Origin: Vandiemenella viatica
Taxonomy: Eukaryota > Arthropoda > Insecta > Orthoptera > Morabidae
Assembly: GCA_031002005.1 (NCBI GenBank)
Contig: JARYHS010013631.1
Coordinates: 66,213,832-66,277,831 of the forward strand
Reading direction: 5' to 3'
Length of the DNA stretch: 64,000 nucleotides
Positions 21,350-33,760 of this stretch are shown here, piece after piece. Every line of letters starts with the position of its first letter. Position 1 is the stretch's first letter. The notes under the pieces are model-generated. The model was not told the origin of the DNA. It worked only from the letters and a program-made list of their open reading frames with translations, and searched no databases. Position numbers and translations under genes: made by a program.

Positions 21350-21754
21350 CGTCCACGGATCTTCCCGAAAAGTTTTCTTACTCCGTATTTTCTTTTTCCT
21401 CGGCTACAGAAGGCTGTTAAGATGTTTAAGAAATTTTGGTTAACATCTTCCAAACAAAATTTTAATAGATGTACGGTAAGTGAATATTTGTCTCCATTAT
21501 ATCGCAAAACTAAACGTGACTTCAATCGATTTCCAGCTAGGGTTACCAACTTTTCAGATTTCCACGGCCGGACAATTACCATCATTTCAGACCTGCACGA
21601 CCGGACAAATGACCCCGGGGGTGGGGGAGGGGGAGAATTATTTACATTGAAAAAGTAAAATTTACAGAGCAATTAGTTTTTTTATTTTTACAATTAATTG
21701 TTGTTATAACAATTGCGATCTAAAAAATAAAATAAAAAACCATTATTTGTAATA

Positions 21755-23469
21755 TCAGTCACAAAAATTTAATATAATTAACAATGCAATAAAGTAACTA
21801 TTATTCTTACAATTTTTTAAAAATGAATACTTATTTTCAGGTTTTACACTTTTCAAAAGTTTTTTTCCTGAATAATTCATAAAATGACAAAATTCAGTGC
21901 AAGTCATATTATAATTGAAATGTACAAAAAATTCAGACTTGATCATTTCCAGTTTCAATCGGTTCCTTTCATCAGACCATATAGTTTTCATAGCATTGAA
22001 ACGCGTTTGTAACTGGAACAGCATATACGTGTTGAACTATTTTTTAATAAATTGGGTGCTTCAACTTGAGAGAAAAAAGTTGTCCAAATGTTAGCGCATA
22101 ATCCAGATGGATGAACTGTTGTACTCGTAGTCGGTTCGTTCAACCTTTTTAGCTGCTTCTGTTTCAATTTTTCAAAGTTGGAAGGACATCGTTTAAAACG
22201 GAAATTTCGGCAAATAGCACGTCGCCATCAAATTCCTAGTTCATCATGTTTGCGTTCCTAGTTAGATTTTCAAATTGTAATGATTCTTCCAATGACAATG
22301 ATGAATATATTTTATAAAATGAATTTTCCCCAAAGTCGAACCATTTATTAAGATATGCTAAAAACCTGTTATACACATCACAAGTTCCCTTTCGAATTTT
22401 TTTCGATCATCGGGCAAGAGTTTACCTATATTTTGAGAGTGATGAAATCCAAAAAAACTTCTTTTGAATCCTTTCAGTTAGCCCTGCTTTTAGTTTCCAA
22501 AATATATACTTGTGTTTCATTTATGTCATCACACTCCTTCAGTTCAATTGTTTTATTCAGTAAACTCATAACATTGTGCACATAATACCAGAACGCCTCT
22601 GGAAGAGTGAACGTTGTATTTTCATATTCTTCAGCACATAAAAATGTCCATATTACAGGATTAACTTCAGATTTTCCCTGCTGCAAAAAATACTTTTTCA
22701 ATCCAGCCCACTCATGTAGAAGTCTATCAATGGTCGGCAGTAAAGTCTTCTAAATCTTCTAAATACGCAATTCTTTTTGTACTACTTGAAAATTTATTGT
22801 AAGCTTTTATGACTACAGTTTCGACATCATACGATAACATTTTCAATCCCTGTTTTACGGTATTATGCAGAAGGTGCAACAAACAATGACCAGCTATTAA
22901 GTGTTTTTGTTTAAGGGGATCTTCTAAATTTACAAAAAAAACTGATTTGTTTTTCCCAAAATTTAGCGAGAAATTATCAGAACCATAAGCAACTAAATTA
23001 TTTAAGTCCTAACCAACACATTTTCTTATATTATTTGCATTAGGTTTCATCAAGATCTTCATAGAATCCCAAGAGAGCAGTTCAATTACCTAATTCTTAG
23101 TGGAAAAAAGGAATTGCTACGGGAAATAATTTACAGTTACCTTTATTAGATGCGTCGCAGGCAATCAAAAAAGGTGCATTTGCAATTTCCTCTATTATCA
23201 GAGATAAAACGTGTGGTGCTAATACGTTTTCCACAATTGACTCACATTTTGTGCGGCCTCAGCGTCTTCTCTCTGCTATATCGGACACCGGTAGTAATTG
23301 TGGAAATAATTTATTACCACAAACCTCACATAAATAATTATGATGATGCTTAATTCCATGCGGTGGAATCTTTTTCTTTACGTAGGCACATTTTAAATTC
23401 GTCATTTGAGAGCCACTCCTCTCTAAAACAACAAGAACGTTTCCGTACTTTGTTCGGCAAATCACTCAT
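21755..23469 (-). pseudogene. hAT transposase relic (second type)
   Basis: Minus strand, N to C: VRKRSCCFREEWLSN just after a start near 23469, KHLIAGHCLLHLLHNTVKQG when frames are joined (about 22855-22920), LLPTIDRLLHEWAGLKKYF (22680-22740), FWYYVHNVMSLLNKTIELKE (22530-22590), SDERNRLKLEMIKSEFF (about 21920-21985), then NMTCTEFCHFM. The order matches an insect hAT group with an N-terminal zinc finger. Many stops. A 3' terminus may be 'tagggttacca' at 21539, where a G-rich block follows. Confidence 0.68.
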
Positions 23470-23500
23470 TATATATATGTAACGTGCCGGGTAGGTAACT

Positions 23501-23932
23501 ATAGTTACCAGATACAGGATTATAATTTCCGGGACATTTATGGGGCTAAAAAGGCATTTTAGTGGTACGTTTCAGGAGTGAACAAATTTTCAAATTAATT
23601 TTAAAAAAGTTGTATTTAAGTAAAAAACTATGCTACATAACATATATATATTTATTTACATATATCACCTCTTTTAAGATTATTAATTCAACTTTGGTTG
23701 AAAATCACTATGTCACAGTTGAAAAGTCTATATATATCGTCTCTGGTCGTCGGTAAGGTGGAGCGCTCCTCTACCTCCCGCTGCGAGCGCGGCATGGCCA
23801 CCGCGATATCTTAAGTTTGAGAAAAAAACTGGTATACGGAAATTCCGGGACAGTAACGCTTAATTCCTGGACACGGGACAAGACACAAAATTCCGGGACA
23901 TTCCCGGATTTCCCGGCTATCTGGTAACCTTA
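23501..23932. mobile_element. hAT-type MITE, 432 bp
   Basis: Inverted ends atagttaccagat (23501-23513) and atctggtaacctta (23919-23932) are flanked by the direct repeat taggtaact (23492-23500, 23933-23941). Internal sequence has 'ccgggacatt' near both sides and no transposase. It lies just upstream of the hAT relic on the minus strand, and its ends resemble that relic's possible 3' terminus. Confidence 0.62.
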
Positions 23933-23941
23933 TAGGTAACT

Positions 23942-24292
23942 GAGGCAATAAACCAATCGTTTCACGACAATCAGATATGCGACCAACTGTCATCTTCTTT
24001 TGAACACAGAGTGGAAAAGTTAGTGTAATTACAGTAACTGCAAATGTCATGTGTACACCACTGGAGTAAAACGGCGGTATTACTTTTAAGCTGTACGTTC
24101 ATTTATTGACTAAGAGCATAAAGGGACCGCGGTGGATGTGAAAATGTTGACACACACTAATGGTTTTGACTTGATATTTCTTACAATACAGAATCATTAA
24201 AACTCGGCGACAACGGAGCCAACGTATTTAGCAGAAATTCTCTAACGCAATTACCTGATATGGCGCTAGATACAAGGTTATTTTATATTTTA
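23942..24292. other. Unassigned stretch
   Basis: No element recognised between the MITE and the large hAT element. Confidence 0.5.
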
Positions 24293-24954
24293 GGTTTAGG
24301 CAGTGGCGGCCCTAGCAAATTTTTCAGGTGGTGCGAGATCTCACTGTGGCGCCCCAAATGTGTAATCGCTTATTCATGATTAAGGTGTTCCTATTGACAG
24401 ATTGAAGACAACATACATTTTTTTACATCCTACTAATATTATATACATAAAAGTTTGTTTGCTTGGATGTTTTTACTGTTTCACGTCGACGGCTGAAAGA
24501 CCTAAGATAAAATTTAGAATAATGTTATTGGCTATCTAGTCCCGATCGAAAAAGTAGTTCCCTTGGGATTCTAATACGAATATATGTATGAATGGTTTAT
24601 GAATTCCACACGAGCAAAGCCGTCTTTATATATTAATAATAATTCAAACCTCAGAAAGATTAATATAGGATAGCAGCGGTTTGAATGAGAAACAACAGCA
24701 AATATCGAACACACTATGTATGAAAAGGTTTACTTAAGCTATTATGGCGTACACAATTCCCATATCACGTATACGTCAAATTCACATAATTTTAATATAT
24801 ATATTTTTTTCAACAAACAAATGAGGAATTAAAATCATAACTAAAAGACCTAGATTACCATCTTCATCGCTTTTGTCCTTTGGCAATATTATTTTATACA
24901 GATAAAATTGCAATATCTGACAGTATATTTAGAGTCTGATTTTACCATAAATAA

Positions 24955-27115
24955 GTTTTAATTTACGGAATCTTTTTCTCCTTTAGCGACAGTTACAAGT
25001 ATGGTTAGCAAAATTCGAAGTGCTGTCCACACATTCGGGAATATATCTTGCCAACCATTTTATTTCATTAGTTGAACTTTCATTGGTTCTGCTGATTCAA
25101 GCCCCATCAACAACAGTTTCAGTTAGAAAGTTTCTAACCAATTCACAACCAGATATGTCACATTTTTCTCCACCAGTTAAATTTATTTCCAAATCTGCAC
25201 AGGATGATTCCAATTCCGACTTTTCAGAATTTTTTTTGTAATATGTATCTTTAAATTTGAATAGTTGTGTAAACTGAGTGTCCAACTCATTCTCAATTAT
25301 ATCGTTGATATGCTAAAACACGTTGGTTGTAAACAATTCTTCTGGATCTATTGCTATCTCATCTACGGCCTCATAATTTAAAAAAATCTCTGCTCTTTGG
25401 AATCCGACTGGCTTAATAATAGGATATGGCTCAGTCTTAAAAGCAATTTTTCTAGCAGTTAACAGAGCAGACGAATAACCAGGGTACTTTTTCTCAACTT
25501 CCGAGCTGTTTCCCAACAATTGTGAAGCGTTTCATAAATCCTCCTTCAGTCTACAAAGACTGCTTGCAATATTTACTTGAAACAACTGAATTATTCGTTT
25601 CCAGAATGGCGTCACGAACTGATGATTAGTGATAGCGAACTCCAGCGAGACTAGAAATTCTATTCTCCAAACGAGATTCGCAAATTTTTTGGCGATAATG
25701 TAAGTTCTTGGATACCACTTCCCATCGCTTTGGCGATTGAGATAATAGAACAAATATTCTTTAAACAAATTCGGACAAGGAAATTGATTTAATTGATGTT
25801 TTGGTGGCACCTGATATCACCAAATTTAGTGACAGCTACATGGAAGAAAGAATGCTGTAAGATATTCTTTCAGAATTCTGTTTTGGACACCTTTGTTTCA
25901 TCCTGATGTATTGGATCCAATGTCATATCCTTGGTCTCGACTTTCTTCCATATCCAAATCGAACTTTTGTAAAGTATTATCGATAAACAGGCCAGCGAGA
26001 CCAGCTCCCAGGTCCTTAAAAGTCAATTACCAGGTTGTAAGCAACGGAACACACACGCACTTGGACTTTATTAGTGTCAACAAAAGCAGCGATAAAGATA
26101 ATTGTTCGACGTGACTGACATCATGATATTCGGTATGATGGAAAAGTATTTAGATAACTTATCCACAGTCAAAATTTTATTACGAACTTGATTCGTTTTG
26201 AATACATTTACCAAAATAACAGATATTAGTCTCCTTATTGGCAATGTGGCGGAGATGCTCCATCATTACAGGGTCATATTTTCCTAGTACGATATTTGCA
26301 ATAAACCCAGGAAGTTACTATTATTAGAAGTATTTTGTGTTTCAGATCCAAAGCCTCCTCTAAACAAGAAATTATTGCATGTTAAAAATAATACTTTGGA
26401 CATCATTCATTCGAGGATAGCAACCCACCATGATTTTTCGTCTTCAATATGTATTTACTAATGCTTGTCAGTTACATTGACATTCTTTAAAAGAATCAAC
26501 GCTTCTGTCGAATTGAGGATGGTGTGCCGGTGATTTGAGGAAAGTTTCGTGAGTTTTTCGACGCTCTGATAAGTAGTTCTAGACATCAAAGTCTTCTTTT
26601 TCCCAAATAAGAGTTTTTGCCGTTGAATAAACAACAATATACAAACATACAATATACAAAAACAATATACTTCATCCACAGATTTAGAGTGGACCAGTTA
26701 TCTTAAGTTTCTCGATTTGGCATTACTCTTTGAAATACATATTTGAAATATGACGTCCATGATTTTTTTTTCATTTTTTCATTGCTCAAATAATTATTTC
26801 ATCTGTGGCTGCAGAGTCAATGAGTGACCATTTTGATGTATTGTCATAATTTGTATTTTGAAAAGGCGGTGGTGGTGGTATGTATGTTGTACCTCATTCT
26901 GTAATATTTTGAACTGTGGACGACGTTCTAGCTATAGCTAAATCTTCTTGTACATGCTGCTCTTTATCATCATGAGCCTCGTCTGAAGAACTTCTATTAA
27001 ATAAGTTTTCTTCTGTTGCGGGTGGATCTAGTTCTTGTGACGACGATTCAGATGACTTCGCAACATTAAAAAATTTTGCAAGCCTTCTCAGATTCACCTT
27101 TTTCAGGTAGCACAT
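24955..27115 (-). pseudogene. hAT transposase relic of the outer element
   Basis: Minus strand, N to C: an acidic, Ser-rich N-terminus after LRRLAKFFN (26894-27115), then GAGLAGLFIDNTL (about 25975-26015), DQGYDIGSNTS and NKGVQNRIL (25880-25940), which match the GQGYDxGSNMxG-KGVQ core of ZMYM-type hAT transposases. ELDTQFTQLFKF (25250-25290) follows, and the dimerisation helix WTALRILLTILVTVAKGE (24975-25030) ends it. In-frame stops occur at several places. Confidence 0.85.
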
Positions 27116-27125
27116 GTCTTGTTTG

Positions 27126-27287
27126 CAGGGCCGGCGCTAGGAATTTCGGAATGGCCAGGCGACAATGGGCGTATTCTTGGCTTCATGGCCTACGGGCCCC
27201 TGTAGTCGGTGATCGGGCCCCCATCAGTCGGCGGGGCCCGGGTACTTTTGACCCGCTTACCCCCCCCCCCCCTTAACGCCGGCCCTG
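27126..27287. mobile_element. 162-bp hAT MITE
   Basis: Ends cagggccggcg (27126-27136) and cgccggccctg (27277-27287) are perfect inverted copies. The 8-bp duplication cttgtttg flanks them (27118-27125, 27288-27295). Interior contains a C14-like run at 27261-27272. It inserted just upstream of the transposase start region of the outer hAT. Confidence 0.93.
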
Positions 27288-27599
27288 CTTGTTTGTAAAA
27301 GGTAAATATTTACAATATCAACGTTAATTGCAATCACCGAACGTCTAACACGGCAGAAATAGATAAGTAGGTTGAATCTAGCCACATGCACCCGCATGCG
27401 AATGAACTTCAAGACGACAGCCGAAAAGATAACAGGTGTGAGACGAGTGGTGATTTTTTTGATTCTAGTAAGTCGAGCTGTAAGTCGAGCTGACTCGAGA
27501 CACAACTCGAGTTGACTCGATTCTATGAGGACATACGACTACGCACTAAGCTGTAGCTCTTACGTGCAGTGGCGTAGCTAGGGGGGGGGGGGGCGGTGG

Positions 27600-29226
27600 G
27601 GGCGGTCCGCCCCGGGTGTCACCCGTTTGGGGGTGACACCCGCATTTCCAAACTAGTAACCGAAATTAGTGTAATACAAAAAAAAATATTTTTTTTGTTA
27701 GACTTCTTTTATCCTTTGGTGTCGAAACACGTCTACCTTGAATGTTTTGAATATTTGTTTCAAGTTGATCTATCGCTTTTTCAAGTACGATCCAGGGGGC
27801 TGTGCTCTTTCATTACAGTAGAGTATAATTATTGGCAACACCGCACGCTTAAACAAAGAGAGCATCCCTCTGTAGCTCCAACAATCACAGTAACTCATTG
27901 TGCTTGCCGTTCGTCACTGTTGTTTGGTTTGTTAGAAGCGGCGGTGGATATAATGCAAGTTTTCTTGTATAAACAGAGGTAGTTTTAAAATTAAAGGATG
28001 TATTATATATATCTAAAATTGTTAAAATCATGGTAATTAGACAGTTAAATTGTAAATCCTCTAAATTATTTCGAGAAAAATGCTAGATTTTCCTTTTTTA
28101 AAAAAAAAAAAAAATGGCAAACAAGCGTTTCAAAATAGTTTTGCTTATTTAGAATTCCATTAGCTTTCTAGCTAAGATTCACAAGTGCATTGAAGTATTT
28201 TCTAGTAATTTTTGAATTTATCATCTAATAGATTCGTGATATATAAATTGAGTACATTTCGTGTTATCCGGTCTGCGTACCTACCTATTGTGACAGTGCA
28301 CCTATACTCGACATGAAACCGTATCATGTTCGAATTTATGCAAATAAAATGATTCGGAAAACTGCATTAAACTAGCAATACTGTCAGGTTTCAAGTCAAT
28401 CCGAACGAGTCCAAGTGTTCGTTGATTGTATCATCTGTCGTTGGTAATCAGATTTTTTAGGGCATGTGTTTAAAACAGTCAGTACCGCGTATCTTGATAG
28501 CGAAATCATAACATTATTAAGCACTTTAACTCTAGGTTCACGTAAATTTGCTATGCTTTCTATTGATGGAGAATATGCAAATATGATCGCGATGAAATAA
28601 ATAAGCGAATGATTCTCTAAGAATTTTCTATAATTAATTTACAGAAGAAGATTTCTATTATGGGTTACCTCTCTGTCGAATACAGGTACCTAAATTCCTG
28701 AGGGTTCCTTAAATCAACAGGGATGTCGAACTTCCGTTCCTGAACAAAAATTGAGCTTTAATCATAAACTGAACGAACATTCGAGCCGTTTACATCTTTA
28801 TTTATACGCTACAAAGCGGTGCTAGAAATTCAAAAATCTTCAGTACATACAATGTCATATTTAGGAGTCTGTAGATACTTATTTCTTAGGCGGGTGGTAA
28901 AATACTTGTTAATTACTTCATGTAAAGACGGCAGATATCGCAAAGGCTTGTCCTTTTACTATCTGACCAGTTGTTTTTTTAATTACATTTAATTATGTTT
29001 ACCCGGATCGTGGGTTTGCACCAATGAGAACCCATCTGGGTCTGGAATTGCTTCTACTTGGATCAAGCCACTTCTGTTAACTTTCCTCTCAATATCCCTT
29101 GGTCCTGCAAATACCGAGGTTGCAAAGTCATTTAAATACAGCCTATGTTAACGTTTCAATAACAAATGGCTAGCTTTCGACTTTTTTAAAAATTTATAGA
29201 GGAATCTTATGGTCTTCATATAGTTA
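27600..29226. other. Left half of the inner hAT, no readable transposase
   Basis: A hairpin-prone subterminal region (27603-27643) contains inverted 'gggtgtcaccc' and 'gggtgacaccc'. A 128-codon ORF at 27596-27982 has no motif and starts in the terminal repeat, so I do not call it a gene. The remainder is AT-rich. Confidence 0.55.
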
Positions 29227-30386
29227 CACTGGCGGAAATTAAAATCACAACATGCATACATGAGTGGTAGAATTTTAGGAAACTTTTTGTGCTGGGTGAC
29301 CATGTGATCTAATGTGTCTACTTCCAGTATCCTAGACATGCTCAATTGGGGATCGTGCTGTCCAAATTGTGATCGAAACTCCTTCCAAGGCATTTGTGAC
29401 GATGGCCGCAGTATGAGGACGGGCATTATCTTGTTGGAAAATGCGATTTGGATGGTGAACATGAAGGGTATCAAAATAAGATGCAGTACCCCGTCCAGAT
29501 AGTGGTGGGATGTCATTGTGCCATCAACAACAGCCGACTCAGTCATGCTGTCGAAACTGATTGCCGCCAAAACATGACACCAGTGGCTACACTTGTGTGA
29601 CGTTCTGAAATCACAGCAGGTAAGCCGTTTCTCCACTACGCCTGCGAACATGTCGTCGATTATCACTTTGCCACAGACAGAATTGAGACTCGTCTCTAAA
29701 CACAAATGTACGCCATTGACATGTCCATTTGTGTTTCGCATTACACCAGGTTAGATGTTACTGGCAATGAAATTAGATTAATGGGACACGTTGTACAGGG
29801 GCCAGAGAGTGTGACCCAGCTTCAAGCAATTAGTTTACAATCGTCCGGGGAGGGGGAGGGGGGTGACTATCTGTAACCACTGCTTGGATCTGGCCTGCAG
29901 CCAACCATCTGCCAGCAACAGCCACCCACACCATTTGGCAGTCTTCACGTGCTGTTATCTATCTGTATGGACCCATGCCTGCTCTAGGAGTATTAGAACC
30001 TTATTTCATCCACTGTGTAACAAGTCTGTATACTGACATTGCACTGCGGCCAATCCTTCGGGAGATTTCACGATATGATGCACCCTTTAAAAACACGTCA
30101 ATTCTCCGACCTCTCTCACAGTTAGACATTTGGGTGTAGAGAGTTGTCACTCCATCTTGGCATACTTAGCCAACAAAACTTGTAGACAATAAAGTGTCAT
30201 ATTACATGATAATTTTTTTAAATTGAAATTTATATAATAAATAGCACCGTAATTCTCATATTATTACATACAAAACTTTCAATTTTTAACCATTTAATAC
30301 TATTCATGCGGGGATACTTGGGGCCAAATTTCATTCATTTATCACAACACCGTCTGGGTGTTGGGATTTTAATTTGCGCCAATTTG
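29227..30386 (-). mobile_element. Tc1-like element nested in the inner hAT
   Basis: Left end CACTGGCGGAAATTAAAATC (29227-29246) follows TA. The right end 'gattttaatttgcgccaat' (about 30365-30383) is its diverged inverse. Length about 1.16 kb plus a transposase relic is normal for Tc1/mariner. The right-hand TA is no longer visible. Confidence 0.85.
29260..30150 (-). pseudogene. Tc1-like transposase relic
   Basis: Minus strand, N to C across frames: RRIDVFLKGASYREISRRIG (about 30055-30115, helix-turn-helix), FRDESQFCLWQSDNRRHVRRR-like segment (about 29640-29700, first catalytic Asp), FQQDNARPHTA (29408-29440, second Asp), then WTARSP and IEHV (about 29330-29370), the region of the last acidic residue. 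Stops and frameshifts throughout. The 197-codon minus ORF here is a mixed-frame shadow of this relic. Confidence 0.85.
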
Positions 30387-31014
30387 TGTGTCAGTTGCTA
30401 AGTGTAAAATGTCGAGCTGCACTTTGCCAATACTGGCCTGTATCGTCACCGCAACAACAATCGGCTGAGTGACGGCTCGCCCCCTCGCGTCCACACTTTT
30501 CCATAGCTCACCCGCGTTCCTACCGTGTCTTTAGTCTCCTTTAACGTTTTCAAGTGATTGTTTCAGGGAATAAGTGTTGGGGATGACAGGTAGGTCTGAT
30601 ACCTTATTTTATTATACTGTACTTTATTTTGCACAGTTTTGGTACGAAAGTACATAAAAATACTTTTTTTTATCTTACTCACGTAATCACCTAACTGGTT
30701 GATATTTAATGTACAAAAATAGTTTCCCATCACACTATTAACAAATCATCACCACACTGTACCGGAATGACACATTCTCGCGTGTTTCAACGCCATCAGA
30801 AAGAAATGTCAATCACTTCGCATTGACGCGTTTGTTTTGTTTGAGGTTCGTTTCGATTCTCTCATTATTTTTTGTTAGTAAAGAAGGAGATTATAACATA
30901 TTTAAATTTAAATATAGGTCGTAATGATTTTGTATAATAAAAATAATAATTTCAAGTTATCTCAAAGTTCAAGTCACAGAGTTTCTTATTGAGAAACTGT
31001 CAGTGCACCTATAT

Positions 31015-31218
31015 CGTAGTCACCTAACATGAAAATGAGACCTACAGATTAACGTGAAATTCGAACCACGGAGCTTCCTAGAATCTTTGCATTAACAGAT
31101 AAAAGCTTTGCCAGATGTAAATGTCAATTTTAAGGCCCGCAAAAATTACAGTCGAGGCCTGGATTTGAACCGGGACATTCAGTACCCAAATTGCACGCAG
31201 TCATTTCAGTCACCAGTC
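31015..31218 (-). mobile_element. SINE family 2 copy
   Basis: Same layout as 20030-20272: 'gacctacagattaacgtg', 'ttcgaaccacggagcttcc', then 'ggatttgaaccggg' on the other side. It is inside the inner hAT and therefore younger than that insertion. Confidence 0.6.
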
Positions 31219-31799
31219 CGAATGTAGGTGTAATGAAAAATAAGTATGCAAACATGATAAAATGAACATTTTTTCTATATCATCTATTTTTACTATCAGA
31301 AAAAACGAATCCACTTTTATGTGTTTCAATACATATTGTTCATTACTTCTAGATTTTCCTGGCGTCTGGTTCCGGCGTGCGATTCGGGTGTAGAAGGTCC
31401 CCGTTACAAATGCAAATCTCAGCTGCAATTTTTGTGGGTCTTAAAATTGATCTTCAGCTCTGGCAAAGCTTTGATTTTTTAATGCGAAGATGCTATGACT
31501 CTTCCTACTTTTTACGAACATCTGATGAACATGGATGTTTTAAAGCAAACATAACATGAAAACAACATTTGGTCGTAAGGTAATGGAAATTTCCGAACTC
31601 TCACTATGCGCTTCTCCACATCCAGCAGGCCGACACTGGTCCGCACCTTCAAAACATAAACCAAACCAATGATAGCCGGGTGATGGCCAAGTGTCGGATG
31701 AGACACCATGTCATTTGGACAAACTTCCATTGAGTGAGTGCCAGCATTAAGAAACCTGTCGGTGCGGAACGGTATCGGGCAAGTGAGGCCCGATCTTCA

Positions 31800-31980
31800 G
31801 AGACATTAAAATTAATCTAAAACGACTTTCGATCACCGATAGTGTCATATTGACTATTGAGCATGAAATAACTCAAATTTTTAATTCTGAAAATGTGATT
31901 TACGAGTTTGCAGCTGTTAAAACTAGAAAGAGGAGATTGTGGATGCAGTTGTTTTTAGTTTATGTGTATATCTTTTAAAT
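31800..31980 (+). pseudogene. hAT transposase C-terminus of the inner element
   Basis: RLSITDSVILTIEHEI followed by FNSENVIYEFAAVKTRKRRL (about 31825-31940) matches the very end of ZMYM-type hAT transposases, where a short acidic-aromatic segment and a basic tail close the protein. Only this tail is legible. The rest of the transposase is lost or unreadable. Confidence 0.6.
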
Positions 31981-32349
31981 GTTGTTAATATTATAATTTT
32001 ATTAACTATTATTTTAAATAATAATAATTTTTAATTATGTTTTATTGATATCATATTTTACACTTACAAGATATATTTTACTTAATTATGAATTTAAGTT
32101 TTCAAGGGGTGACACCATCGATATCCGCCCCGGGTGTCACCCACGTTAGCTACGCCACTGCTTACGTGTAGCTATAAACTCTTCTGGATAATTTGTGTGC
32201 TAAAATCATATGTGAACAGCAAGCTGGGTTATTATAGCCTTTATTTTTTGCTCAGACTATCTCTCGTTGCATTTTCGGCGCCCCCAATATGACGGCGCTC
32301 GGTGCGGTCGCACCGCTCGCACCGCCCTAGGGCCGCCCCTGGGTTTAGG

Positions 32350-33221
32350 TCAGTTATATAAATTAATAGACGGTTTCATCTCAGCGCCGTTACGATCAGA
32401 ATCTTTGTATTATTACGATATTTCCAGCGTCAGATATACCGTATCAATGAAACAACAGTATCAACAAATAACTCCTCAACAATGTTCATATTTCAATACT
32501 TGCGCAGTCATATTTCAGTTGCACTTGATACAGAATCAAAGTACATTGCCGTATATACTTTTCTAAAGACTGTTTAGAAGCCTGAGAAAAGGATATTTAA
32601 CAATAGGTCAGTTCAGAATACGAGCAGCTTGGACTTTGCACTGGCGTTTATAAAGAGGATTGAAAAATATCACCGAAAATGGCTTCGGACAGTCATTACG
32701 ATCCACGTGTCAAGATAAGCGAGAGTTATCACTGTACAAGAGGAGACAAAGTCGAGTGGCATTAAATCACTGCTTATTCTTCACCTACTTCGTTGGAATA
32801 GCCGTGTAATCTGATATCCAATCAATAATTACGCTCAGGTAGAAGATACAGCAAACGAAACGTTATCTGGGAAATCAAGGGTTTCAAGAACAATATTAAA
32901 TCTGTAATATTTCTCCAAAAGCGAGCGAAAACCTAGATCACGGTCGCATCACATGCAGAAAAATAGTCCACAGCGATGTTTGACACTGATAAATCCAGAA
33001 CACTTCATGAAGAGAAGGACATCTGTCCTACCGGAAGAACTTCTCCGCATTGCGCGTCCATATACAGATAAAAAATCGCTCCTTTCAGCCACTTGAGATT
33101 TCGCGAATACAACAGTTAAAGAAAAAACATATTATTTCGCTAGAGATTTGCCTGCATTGATACCGACGATATTCATTATTACTCACGTTGTGTAATCGTA
33201 AGTTTTCCCGGCGAATCTGTT
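32350..33221. other. Unassigned stretch
   Basis: No motif-bearing ORF or element recognised. Confidence 0.5.
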
Positions 33222-33290
33222 GCTTGAAGATTTCTCGGGCGTGTATCTGCGATCAATTGACCCGGCTGCACGCCCGAGAAATCTTCAAGC
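33222..33290. repeat. Perfect 22-bp inverted repeat with 25-bp loop
   Basis: gcttgaagatttctcgggcg (plus two bases) at 33222-33243 is exactly inverted at 33269-33290. 'attactcacgtt' occurs just outside both ends (33178-33189 and 33291-33302) in direct orientation, so the whole may be a small transposed unit or an insertion duplication. Confidence 0.85.
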
Positions 33291-33589
33291 ATTACTCACG
33301 TTAATAGGATCTTTGCATCAATGATCACAACAGCCTTGCCATCGGGAAAATAGAGACTGAAATGGGATTCACTCACGGAAGCTTCTCTTATGCGTCTCGA
33401 AAGTTATAGCCCTATATTTCTTCTTGGTTTTAAACCCTAGATTAACTGGCTCTAATCTCAGCAATGGATGCGATCACCCGATCCCTGGTCAACAGGTAGA
33501 ATGGAACCCAAAATTCCTTGGTTATATCCTTAATTTCTACACAATACTTGTGAGGGTACACAACACTGTTTGTGATTCTTCTGTCGGAA

Positions 33590-33760
33590 GGAAACATTTA
33601 ACTTGGCATTGTGCCTTACATTCGGAAGGGCGCGGATTCAAATCCCCGCCCGGCCATCCTGATTTTCTGAAATCGTCTAGGCAAATGCCGTGATGGAACA
33701 TTCCAAAGGAAATTGTCGGATTCCGTTCCTTCCTCGTAATCCCCTCCCACCTCTTTCTTA
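33590..33760 (+). mobile_element. Diverged SINE family 1 copy, cut by a MITE
   Basis: 'ggattcaaatccccgcccgg' (33634-33653) holds the B box, followed by 'gcaaatgccg' and 'ttccgttccttcc'. The family 3' end is missing: the sequence changes abruptly to a MITE terminus at 33761 and does not resume after it. Confidence 0.65.

Larger units (their letters stand above)
27567..32160 (+). mobile_element. Inner hAT transposon, 4.6 kb
   Basis: Ends CAGTGGCGTAGCTA (27567-27580) and TAGCTACGCCACTG (32147-32160) are inverted. The perfect 8-bp duplication cttacgtg flanks them (27559-27566, 32161-32168). Subterminal blocks on both sides contain 'ccgccccgggtgtcaccc'. A plus-strand hAT C-terminus lies near the right end. 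It sits inside the outer hAT and itself contains a Tc1 element and a SINE family 2 copy. Confidence 0.94.
24301..32341 (-). mobile_element. Outer hAT transposon, 8.0 kb, hosting nested elements
   Basis: Termini CAGTGGCGGCCCTAG (24301-24315) and CTAGGGCCGCCCCTG (32327-32341) are inverted with one mismatch. A perfect 8-bp duplication ggtttagg flanks them (24293-24300, 32342-32349). The 8-bp duplication and CAG ends are diagnostic of hAT. The transposase lies on the minus strand in the left part. Removing the two internal hAT elements (162 and 4594 bp plus duplications) leaves about 3.3 kb, a normal autonomous hAT length. Confidence 0.93.

Noticed and set aside
27596..27982. A 128-codon ORF as a host gene
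   Set aside because: It begins in the terminal region of the inner hAT, has no motif and no codon signal.
29148..29741. A 197-codon minus-strand ORF as a novel gene
   Set aside because: It overlaps the Tc1 transposase in mixed frames. FQQDNARPHTA is in another frame, and the ORF runs past the element's terminal repeat.
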